The notes beneath the pieces are model-generated. The model was not told the origin of the DNA. It was given only the letters and a program-made list of their open reading frames with translations, and did no database searches. This document shows, piece after piece, positions 1-5,009 of a DNA stretch of 5,009 nucleotides. How positions within the stretch are numbered: position 1 is the first letter of the stretch; each line of letters opens with the position of its first letter. Location of the stretch: the NCBI GenBank assembly GCA_030844565.1, contig JAUUNK010000317.1, positions 1 to 5,009 on the forward strand, read 5' to 3'. Position numbers and translations under genes: made by a program. This DNA is from Bacteroides ovatus. Its GTDB lineage: Bacteria > Bacteroidota > Bacteroidia > Bacteroidales > Bacteroidaceae.

Positions 1-71
1 CCCAAACCCCAGGTGAGGATTATTATATCCCTTCCCGGGCCTCTTATAAGCATGGCACTTTCGATTTCTAA
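1..71 (+). CDS. C-terminal end of an unidentified protein (partial, cut by the left edge)
   Basis: The frame starting at position 3 is open from the window edge to a TAA at 69-71 and gives 22 residues ending in YKHGTFDF, with a TPGEDYYIPS stretch before that. The codon choice and composition (Tyr-, Gly- and Asp-rich, no rare-codon clusters) look like real coding sequence, whereas the other two plus frames here are either closed or of odd composition. The final Phe and the aromatic residue two positions before it would fit the last strand of an outer-membrane beta-barrel, but 22 residues are too few to name a family. The gene is transcribed towards the minus-strand cluster, so the two are convergent. 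Its transcript could end at the hairpin at 363-408. Confidence 0.5.
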   Translation, partial: QTPGEDYYIPSRASYKHGTFDF

Positions 72-589
72 CATATTCAGTATTAAATTAATCGCATTAG
101 AGTGGTATGTAGATTTAGCCTATTATTTTTTTTAATGTCATACTCGGATGATAGAGGGGAGGAAATGGACAGCTCTAAGATATAGTGTATGGAACATTGG
201 AAATGGATATACTTTGATCGTGAGACAAATGAACATATACCAGACCAAGGATTAATTACACATATTTATTTAGGTTCAATTCTTCAAGGTAGGTTCTTGA
301 AAAGCAGTGTTTTGTTTTTATTTTAGTGATTTAGAAACATTCAATAAATAAGATAAAATTATGCCAACTAATTCATCCTTAAAGTATTGCGAATTAGTTG
401 GCTTTTTTGTCTCTTTAGGTATTCCCCCGCAAATAAGGTTTGGTAGCCAAAACAGGGGAAATCCCTGGACTAAGATATGGCTAAGGTATAAACAAAAATA
501 TGTTTGAATTTTGGACTGTCTTGTTATGCAAGCTTATAGTTTGTAAGTTTGATCTATTTTAGAGTTGAGTTTTCAGACCGCTCCCCTGT
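72..589. other. AT-rich intergenic region between convergent genes, no convincing gene
   Basis: This 518-nt stretch separates the left partial gene from the end of the minus-strand cluster. All long frames are broken. The best short plus-strand frames are 189-326 (45 codons, starting MEHWKWIYFD) and 148-255 (35 codons); they overlap each other in different frames and neither has clear initiation signals. The region holds a 6-bp hairpin (283-288/296-301) followed by a T-rich run at 310-323, a strong 12-bp terminator stem at 363-402, and small stems at 439-451 and 453-467. It probably consists of the 3' ends of two convergent transcripts, with possible room for a small RNA or a decayed gene. 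Confidence 0.6.
363..408 (+). terminator. Rho-independent terminator, possibly bidirectional
   Basis: A perfect 12-bp stem (gccaactaattc at 363-374 pairs with gaattagttggc at 391-402) encloses a 16-nt loop and is followed by six T residues at 403-408. This is a textbook intrinsic terminator for plus-strand transcripts. Read on the minus strand, the stem is followed by a looser T-rich stretch (ataattttatct), so it may also stop the lipoprotein operon, whose last stop codon lies about 190 nt upstream in that direction. The stem is 292 nt beyond the stop codon of the left partial gene, which is rather far for that gene's own terminator. Confidence 0.8.
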
Positions 590-591
590 TT
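450..591 (-). repeat. 9-bp inverted repeat bracketing the 3' end of the lipoprotein operon
   Basis: The sequence aaacagggg at 450-458 is exactly complementary to cccctgttt at 583-591, which overlaps the stop codon of the 155-aa lipoprotein gene. In minus-strand RNA these arms would pair and close a roughly 140-nt 3' domain that also contains short stems (439-451 lies just outside; the 453-467 stem competes with one arm). The 3' arm is followed by only a short U run. It may be a 3'-UTR structure protecting the message or a weak terminator. A chance origin is possible, because one 9-bp match in a region this size is not very rare. Confidence 0.3.
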
Positions 592-1057
592 ATTTTATCT
601 TCACCCCCACAGACTTTATTTGTTGCCAACCAGCCTTATCCGTGAGACGTATCATAAAGTGGTAATCACCTGTATCAATATCCGATGGTATTTCGATTAC
701 ATCATTAGCGGTAAAGTTACGTTGTCCGGCCGGTATGGAGTAATCCTTGTTATAAACCCACGGCTTAACCGGTTGTTTTTTAGAGTCTAATTCACATTCT
801 TCATTTTCGGTGCTATGCGAGTGGTGGTCAAAATTATTATGTACCTCGATGTTATAATTTCCCAGTTCAATGTTGTCCGTAAATGTTGCCCTGAATAAAA
901 ATGACTCTCCCCTATAAAGAATAGCACAGTTGGTCGGAAAAGCATTTGTTTCTGTCATATCGATAGCCGGTTTGTCCATGTCCTTATCATCATCGTCGCT
1001 GCTGCACGACAATAAAATCACGCTCAAAATGCAGTAAAATAAAACTTTGTAATTCAT
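590..1057 (-). CDS. DUF4625-family surface lipoprotein, 155 aa
   Basis: This is a small lipoprotein of unknown biochemical function. Residues 1-17 form a hydrophobic signal peptide ending in the lipobox LLSC, giving lipidated Cys18. It is followed by SSDDDD, an acidic stretch resembling the lipoprotein export signal that places Bacteroidota lipoproteins on the cell surface. One DUF4625-type domain fills the rest (about 29-155): an IEVHNNFDHHSHS segment (70-82), an IP turn (123-124), then GDYHF (130-134) and LTDKAG (138-143). The His cluster could bind a metal; this is inference. The frame could begin at a TTG at 1066, but the ATG at 1055-1057 is preferred because it gives a standard short n-region (MNYK) and no ribosome-binding motif supports the TTG. 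It is last in the cluster, 71 nt after the triple-domain lipoprotein. Two extra Cys (44, 88) might form a disulfide. Confidence 0.85.
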   Translation of the reverse strand: MNYKVLFYCILSVILLSCSSDDDDKDMDKPAIDMTETNAFPTNCAILYRGESFLFRATFTDNIELGNYNIEVHNNFDHHSHSTENEECELDSKKQPVKPWVYNKDYSIPAGQRNFTANDVIEIPSDIDTGDYHFMIRLTDKAGWQQIKSVGVKIK

Positions 1058-1082
1058 TATTTTCAATTTTATAAGGAAGAAT

Positions 1083-1108
1083 GGCTTTACGCTGTTATAC
1101 GCAAGGCC
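1083..1108 (-). other. Imperfect intercistronic hairpin between the two lipoprotein genes
   Basis: In minus-strand RNA, the segment complementary to 1100-1108 can pair with that complementary to 1083-1091 to form about nine pairs, including one G-U pair and one mismatch, around an 8-nt loop. No proper U tract follows, so it is not a convincing terminator. It lies in the 71-nt gap and could act as an mRNA processing or stability element that sets the expression ratio of the two lipoproteins. Confidence 0.25.
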
Positions 1109-1128
1109 ACTCCCTGTTTTATTAACGT

Positions 1129-2226
1129 TTATTCGGCTATGATAGTCAGATCCTCTTTTAACACAATATAGGCACCTTTGTTGTCATTGACACGGATTTC
1201 CAAAGTGTATTCGCCTGGTGCTGCGTTCTCAGCCTTCAGATGTTTGTGGAAAGTATATTCCCTTATATTTTCAGCTGTAAAATCTTCGGTGTATGTTTCG
1301 TTAAAGAAATAAGTGGTAGCGGTATTGGGTTTATAAACACGAACCCGGATTGATTTCAGAGGATTAGTACCCTTTACCAGAAATTCGGTATGGATATTCG
1401 ATGCTTTGGCTGAATTATCCGTACCGATTTCGAGGTCTGTTACGGTAATACCTATTTCTTTTATTTGGATGTCCATTGATTTTTCCAACGATTCTCCTTT
1501 CTTGTCTGTCACTTTGAAATGAAGGTGGTAATCGCCTGCCGGAGCGTTGTCCGGGATAGAAATATGCTTATGGAAATCCATCAGTTCCGTTTCTCCTTCG
1601 TATTCGAAAGCGGCTTCTATTTTATAGTCATTGTTTTCTTCACCATGCATCATCACGTATATCTTTTCGATACCGTTTTCCACTTTAATGGACGCAGCCT
1701 CTATTACCGGAGCCGTTCCGATATAGCCGATTTTGTTTTCGGGGAAATCGTGTCCGGAACCGAAAGACAAACCGTCGATCGTGATTGAGACAGGAACTGC
1801 TTTCAGCGTTAAATCCGATTCCGCAGTCGTGGTCTGTCCAAGTTGGTCAGTAACAGTCAGGAACAGGTGATAGTCGGCCGCCACAGCATCCGAGGGAATA
1901 TCCAAGTGTTCGTGCAAAGTTGTATTCTTCTTACCTACATATTTTTCATCAGTGTACACTTTACCAAACTCATAACTGCCATTTTTTTGATGTACTTCGA
2001 CCTCTATTTGTTTAATAAGCCCTTCGGCAACAATTTCAGTTTCGATATGGATATCTTTTCCTATATATGCCGTTTTATCGTTGGGCGAGTCATGCCCTGA
2101 TCCTAATTCTGTAATGTTTACAACTGGTTTTACCGGATTTTTATCGTCATCATTATCACATCCGGTAAAAAGCACTAAACAAATATTAAGGAGCATTATA
2201 GCTCTAAAAACTATTTTCTTATTCAT
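1129..2226 (-). CDS. Lipoprotein with three tandem DUF4625-like domains, 365 aa
   Basis: Residues 1-22 are a signal peptide ending in the lipobox LFTGC, with lipidated Cys23 followed by DNDDD, an acidic signal consistent with export to the cell surface. Three related domains follow at about 35-142, 146-256 and 259-363. Domains 1 and 2 share a GSGHD motif (42-46 and 156-160), a His at the end of a beta-strand (H79, H194), an HxH (H105/H107, H219/H221) before an IP turn, and DYHL (118-121, 232-235) leading to VTDxxG. Domain 3 keeps only the HxH (H327/H329) and has lost the other His positions. DUF4625 has no established function; the recurring His sites suggest metal binding. The usual architecture is a single domain of about 130-160 aa, as in the neighbouring gene, so this is an expanded version. 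It lies 69 nt after the receptor gene. The ATG start gives a normal signal peptide. Confidence 0.85.
   Translation of the reverse strand: MNKKIVFRAIMLLNICLVLFTGCDNDDDKNPVKPVVNITELGSGHDSPNDKTAYIGKDIHIETEIVAEGLIKQIEVEVHQKNGSYEFGKVYTDEKYVGKKNTTLHEHLDIPSDAVAADYHLFLTVTDQLGQTTTAESDLTLKAVPVSITIDGLSFGSGHDFPENKIGYIGTAPVIEAASIKVENGIEKIYVMMHGEENNDYKIEAAFEYEGETELMDFHKHISIPDNAPAGDYHLHFKVTDKKGESLEKSMDIQIKEIGITVTDLEIGTDNSAKASNIHTEFLVKGTNPLKSIRVRVYKPNTATTYFFNETYTEDFTAENIREYTFHKHLKAENAAPGEYTLEIRVNDNKGAYIVLKEDLTIIAE
1138..2124 (-). repeat. Three tandem protein-domain repeats within the 365-aa lipoprotein
   Basis: The coding segments 1801-2124, 1459-1791 and 1138-1452 encode about 105-111 residues each and align along the same series of motifs: a beta-strand start, (G)SGHD, a strand ending in VH or equivalent, HxH, a Gly/Ala-rich turn, DYH and (V)TDxxG. 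The repeats are clearly diverged in protein sequence and show no long nucleotide identity, so the duplication is old rather than a recent slippage event. Confidence 0.8.
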
Positions 2227-2295
2227 GATTATTTGAAATTTAATGGGATATTTCCCTGTCGTTTAATGAATTGTTTAACTGATTAACTGTTTGTT

Positions 2296-4419
2296 TTAAA
2301 AATCCAACCCGAGCATAATAGAAAAATTACGCCCCGGTTCGGGAACGTCAATCAACCGGTAATAGCTTGTGTGGTCGTAGAACTTATCGTTTAATAGGTT
2401 CTGTCCCTGCAAGCTGATACGGATTGTCCGACCGTTCCATTTATAAGAGCCTGCCACAGCCGCCTGAAGCGTCTGATAGCCTTTCGTTGTGATTTCGGGA
2501 GGCACGATTTCATTCTGGTCGCCCACTATTCTGTAAGAGACAGAAATGTTTCCGTTATCTCCCAACCACTTTTTACGGGGATTATACCTTAATCCTATAT
2601 TAGCACTCCAAGGAGGTGTGAAAGGCAGTGTATATCCTTTCTTATCGCCCGAGAGCTGCTCCGCATACAGATACTCGCCGTCCAAATCGAACGAAAAGTG
2701 CCGGGATAGCTTATAGGTCAGTTCGACTTCGCATCCATACCTTATTATTTTACTTTGCGTATAATAATACATCTGCAATCCCTCGATATATTCGGCGGTA
2801 GGATTCAGGTAGATGTAATTCGGAAAAAAATTGAAGTATGGCGAAAGCATAATCTCTAACAGGTCATTATGCCACGAAATACCCGCATCAGCCTGATATG
2901 CCTCTTCCGCTTTCAGATTGGGGTTTCCCTTCTCGTAACGGAAGATATGGTAATTTATGCCGTCCGATCCCAGTTCCTTGGGAACAGGCACCCGGAAACT
3001 TTTACCGATATTGAGTTTCAGGTTCCATGCATTGTGGTCGTAATTCAACCCCGCCGACCATGTTTGGCTATTGAATGTGCGCCGCATATCGGCAGCCCGC
3101 TCCTTATACACCCACTCGTCACCGGCCGGGGTCTCGTACCAATCGTAGTAACTGTCGATATGCGTTCGAATATGGTCGAAACGGATACCGGCGCTCAGAA
3201 TCAGATTGTCTGACAAATGATAACGGTCGTACACGAAAGCCCCATAGGATTGTGTCGTGAAATTAGGGATGATGAATCCCCAGCCTCCCCGCAGGTTATC
3301 CTGATATTCCGCACTCAAACCCAATATGAGCTCATGATGATCGCCAAGGCGAGTGTCCGCCTGTAAATGCGCGGTATAGATATCCTTGTCGAACTTGCGT
3401 TCCAGATTATCGAGCGGAGTAGGCATGTAGCCGTGCGAAACGGGTTCTACCAACTCCTTGCGGTAATTGTTTTGGTACGAGAGATTTGACTTCAAGATAA
3501 TGTTACCCAGATACCATGAACTGGTATTGGCTACTTTGAAGTGATTCGCCGAATGATAGGGATAATCAATATCACGAGAAGACTTGTCATAATCTATATC
3601 GGACAAGCGTACCTCTAATCCGTGCGCATCGGCGAAAAATCCACTTTTACCATATACATTACTAATGTTGAAGAAACTCCGGTAACGGTCAGTAATCCAC
3701 CCGAAGGAACCGCGTAGGTTCTGCTCCTTTCCGGCTGTATTACGCAACCGGCGATCTTTCAGCTTGATGAAATACGAATAATACTGTATGCTGTCGGCTG
3801 GTATTTTATAGTCACCATAGTCGATTACTGTAAGTTGCACCTTATAAAAAAACGCCTTACTGCGACCTTGCAATTGTGCCGATAGTCCATAAGATTCGTT
3901 ATTTGTCCGTGTGAACAGGTTTACCGAACCTCCGAACCGCTGTTGCGGGATATAATTCGTATTCAGGCTGACAACGCCTCCGATAGCATCGGAACCATAG
4001 AGTAGGGAAGCTGGCCCTTTTATCACTTCTATAGCATCTACAGCAAACTGGTCGATTTCCAGCCCATGGTCTTCACCCCATTGCTGCCCTTCATGCTTGA
4101 TTCCATTTTCGGCAACAATCATCCGGTTAAAGCCCAATCCCCGGATAGCCGGCTTGGATTGACCCGAACCCACGCTCATTGCTTGCACGCCCGGAATCTT
4201 TTCCAGACTTTGCATCAGGCTACCTGCGAAGTTTTCTTTGATGAATGTTTTACTCACCGACAGAACACCTAAAGGCGATTGCATCTGAACACGCTTATTG
4301 GTATTTCCCTGCACAATGACTTCATCTAAAGTCTTTGTCTTTATCGTATCGACCGGTGTTTGGGCAAACGACAGACCACAAAACAACAGGGCAAATACCA
4401 TAACGTATAATTGCCTCAT
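2296..4419 (-). CDS. TonB-dependent outer-membrane receptor, 707 aa, probable metal or metallophore importer
   Basis: This is an outer-membrane beta-barrel that imports a scarce substrate using TonB energy. A signal peptide (1-19, ending LSFA) is followed by a TonB-box-like stretch with DEVIVQG (32-38). The plug domain spans about 45-150 and contains LEKIPGV (72-78), AIRGLGFNRM (91-100) and IEVIKGPASLLYGSDAIGGV (130-149). The barrel runs to the C-terminus, which ends in the typical aromatic residue (LGLDF). The N-terminal carboxypeptidase-like extension of SusC proteins is missing and there is no SusD partner, so this is not a glycan transporter of that type. A plug segment with KHEGQQWGEDHG (108-119), an acidic/His-rich stretch at 261-294 and GDHHE (359-363) resemble the His/Asp-rich loops of zinc receptors such as ZnuD, and EKGNPNLKAEEA (496-507) is a common barrel motif in that group. 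Substrate assignment to zinc, copper or another metal is inference. It lies 92 nt after the Cys/His-rich gene. Confidence 0.9.
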   Translation of the reverse strand: MRQLYVMVFALLFCGLSFAQTPVDTIKTKTLDEVIVQGNTNKRVQMQSPLGVLSVSKTFIKENFAGSLMQSLEKIPGVQAMSVGSGQSKPAIRGLGFNRMIVAENGIKHEGQQWGEDHGLEIDQFAVDAIEVIKGPASLLYGSDAIGGVVSLNTNYIPQQRFGGSVNLFTRTNNESYGLSAQLQGRSKAFFYKVQLTVIDYGDYKIPADSIQYYSYFIKLKDRRLRNTAGKEQNLRGSFGWITDRYRSFFNISNVYGKSGFFADAHGLEVRLSDIDYDKSSRDIDYPYHSANHFKVANTSSWYLGNIILKSNLSYQNNYRKELVEPVSHGYMPTPLDNLERKFDKDIYTAHLQADTRLGDHHELILGLSAEYQDNLRGGWGFIIPNFTTQSYGAFVYDRYHLSDNLILSAGIRFDHIRTHIDSYYDWYETPAGDEWVYKERAADMRRTFNSQTWSAGLNYDHNAWNLKLNIGKSFRVPVPKELGSDGINYHIFRYEKGNPNLKAEEAYQADAGISWHNDLLEIMLSPYFNFFPNYIYLNPTAEYIEGLQMYYYTQSKIIRYGCEVELTYKLSRHFSFDLDGEYLYAEQLSGDKKGYTLPFTPPWSANIGLRYNPRKKWLGDNGNISVSYRIVGDQNEIVPPEITTKGYQTLQAAVAGSYKWNGRTIRISLQGQNLLNDKFYDHTSYYRLIDVPEPGRNFSIMLGLDF

Positions 4420-4455
4420 TTGTATTTAAAATATAAAAAATAATCGTATCCTTTA

Positions 4456-4473
4456 CCGTTATGACTATAACGG
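4456..4473 (-). other. Hairpin in the receptor leader
   Basis: A perfect 7-bp inverted repeat (ccgttat at 4456-4462, ataacgg at 4467-4473) with a 4-nt loop lies 36 nt upstream of the receptor start. In minus-strand RNA a T-rich stretch follows only after about 15 nt, so it is a poor terminator. It may be a stability element, a processing site or a regulator-binding site. Confidence 0.35.
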
Positions 4474-4485
4474 AAAGACTAATTA

Positions 4486-4509
4486 GTATCTACAACTGCC
4501 AGCAGATAC
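4486..4509 (-). other. Hairpin just after the Cys/His-rich gene
   Basis: gtatct at 4486-4491 pairs with agatac at 4504-4509. A G-U pair and a G-C pair extend it to about 8 bp in minus-strand RNA, leaving an 8-nt loop. It starts two bases beyond the stop codon of the 116-aa gene and is followed by taattagtcttt, a weak U-rich tail. It could be a leaky terminator or a 3'-end stabiliser that reduces or uncouples receptor expression relative to the first gene. Confidence 0.35.
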
Positions 4510-4511
4510 CG

Positions 4512-4862
4512 TCACGAGAAATCAGAAAAAAAATGAGGCGGCCCTTTGTTAAAATGGGATTCAGCGGTGGATAAGCATTCTTTATTGAGGTAAAACGCAA
4601 ATATCCGTTGGCTGAATATGGTTATTATGGGTGTATCCTTATAAGGTTCTGCTTCTGTAAAAAGAGAAAAGGTAAAATGACAGACAGGGCAGTTGGTGGC
4701 ATCGTGCCGGGCAGCGGCATTACCCTGCCCTTGATGCGAAGAGCAACAGTTATCACCACAGGCATATCCAGCAATATGAATATGCCGCACTAGCGTTGGT
4801 GTTAGGAATACAAGCAGCAACACCCATGCGATAATGATCCTTTGTATTTTACTGCTACGCAT
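4512..4862 (-). CDS. Small membrane-anchored Cys/His-rich protein, putative metal binding, 116 aa
   Basis: I cannot name the family. The protein begins with a basic stretch (RSSKIQR) and one hydrophobic segment at about 9-24 (uncleaved anchor or signal peptide), followed by a Cys/His-rich part that would lie in the periplasm: HIH (27-29), CGDNCC (35-40), H43, H53 and CPVCH (58-62). This pattern suits binding of zinc or copper. A moderately hydrophobic segment follows (77-92), and the C-terminus contains GPPH (107-110). Small proteins with a membrane segment, a His/Cys patch and a terminal GPP motif often sit next to metal-related receptor genes in proteobacteria (DUF2946-like) and Bacteroidota, so the resemblance may be functional. 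It is the first gene after the promoter and could be a sensor, metallochaperone or accessory of the receptor. The ATG at 4860-4862 is the only reasonable start; an overlapping upstream ATG runs directly into a TAG. Confidence 0.75.
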   Translation of the reverse strand: MRSSKIQRIIIAWVLLLVFLTPTLVRHIHIAGYACGDNCCSSHQGQGNAAARHDATNCPVCHFTFSLFTEAEPYKDTPIITIFSQRIFAFYLNKECLSTAESHFNKGPPHFFSDFS

Positions 4863-4882
4863 CTGTCATGATTTGGACTTTA

Positions 4883-4914
4883 CAAAAATAGGCATTTTTG
4901 ATAAATGTAACAAT
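4883..4914 (-). promoter_or_regulatory. Bacteroides-type promoter for the cluster
   Basis: On the minus strand TATTTTTG (4883-4890) matches the Bacteroides -7 consensus TAnnTTTG exactly. ATTG (4911-4914) matches three of four bases of the -33 element TTTG, and the spacer is exactly 20 nt, within the usual 19-21. The predicted start of transcription is near 4876-4879, giving a leader of only about 15 nt before the ATG at 4862. That leaves no room for a riboswitch or attenuator upstream of the first gene, so control should act at or upstream of the promoter. Confidence 0.65.
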
Positions 4915-4986
4915 GATGCAATTGAACAAATTAGAAAATAAAAGCAATATTAAATATAGTTTTCAATAAGATAAGCAATAACAAAA

Positions 4987-4996
4987 GACAATTGTC
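4987..4996. promoter_or_regulatory. 10-bp perfect palindrome, possible operator
   Basis: gacaattgtc reads the same on both strands. It lies about 75 nt upstream of the proposed -33 element and next to a second, plus-strand TATTTTTG (4998-5005). Its position in a likely divergent intergenic region suits a dimeric regulator, but it is short and AT-rich, and the flanking bases do not extend the symmetry. Confidence 0.25.
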
Positions 4997-5009
4997 CTAT
5001 TTTTGAGAC

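Noticed and set aside
148..326. Two short overlapping plus-strand frames (148-255 and 189-326)
   Set aside because: They overlap in different frames, lack clear initiation signals, and show no recognisable family; frames of this length are expected by chance. Kept only as a possibility within a finding.
1058..1066. TTG start adding three residues to the 155-aa lipoprotein
   Set aside because: The ATG at 1055-1057 gives a normal signal peptide and no ribosome-binding motif favours the TTG.
1519..2100. Plus-strand open frames of 89 and 85 codons opposite the 365-aa lipoprotein gene
   Set aside because: They are antisense shadows of a well-supported lipoprotein gene, with no domain, signal peptide logic or promoter of their own.
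2869..4272. Plus-strand open frames opposite the TonB receptor gene
   Set aside because: They lie antisense to a continuous, motif-rich receptor coding region and have the low-complexity composition of a reverse-strand reading.
4420..4445. Second promoter directly upstream of the receptor (TATTTTTT on the minus strand)
   Set aside because: The last base of the -7 box does not match and no TTTG-like -33 element lies at the right distance.
4420..4511. Cobalamin or other riboswitch ahead of the receptor
   Set aside because: The gap is only 92 nt, and no conserved riboswitch core was recognised; only two simple hairpins are present.
4608..4793. Plus-strand open frame of 61 codons opposite the Cys/His-rich gene
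   Set aside because: It is antisense to a gene whose membrane segment and metal-type motifs make biological sense; no support for the opposite frame.

Overview
The window looks like chromosomal DNA from a member of the Bacteroidota, probably order Bacteroidales (Bacteroides, Parabacteroides or Dysgonomonas-like). Four things point there: lipoprotein signal peptides followed directly by acidic residues, as in Bacteroidota surface lipoproteins; a DUF4625 domain set; start sites without a Shine-Dalgarno motif; and a good match to the Bacteroides promoter (TAnnTTTG at -7 with a -33 element 20 nt upstream). No mobile element, tRNA, rRNA or CRISPR array was found.

Layout. Positions 1-71 (+ strand) hold the last 22 codons of a gene that enters from the left. 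Positions 72-589 are AT-rich and carry no convincing gene. They contain a strong terminator hairpin at 363-408 and an unusual 9-bp inverted repeat (450-458/583-591). The rest is one co-directional cluster on the minus strand, read from right to left: a promoter (4883-4914); a 116-aa membrane-anchored Cys/His-rich protein (4512-4862); a 707-aa TonB-dependent outer-membrane receptor (2296-4419); a 365-aa lipoprotein with three tandem DUF4625-like domains (1129-2226); and a 155-aa lipoprotein with one DUF4625 domain (590-1057). The gaps are 92, 69 and 71 nt, with no strong terminator between genes. Transcription as one operon is therefore likely, although small hairpins in two of the gaps may tune expression.

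How the genes may work together (inference). The receptor is a compact, non-SusC type with His/Asp-rich segments in the plug and extracellular regions. Both lipoproteins carry repeated His motifs (GSGHD, VH, HxH, DYH) and probable surface-export signals. The first gene has HxH, CxxxCC and CPxCH motifs just after its membrane segment. Together this suggests an envelope system for taking up or handling a transition metal such as zinc or copper: surface lipoproteins would capture the metal, the receptor would import it, and the small protein would sense or hand it on. The substrate is not proven by the sequence. The part least like known systems is the set of His-rich DUF4625 lipoproteins, one of them triplicated, paired with this receptor and the Cys/His-rich protein.
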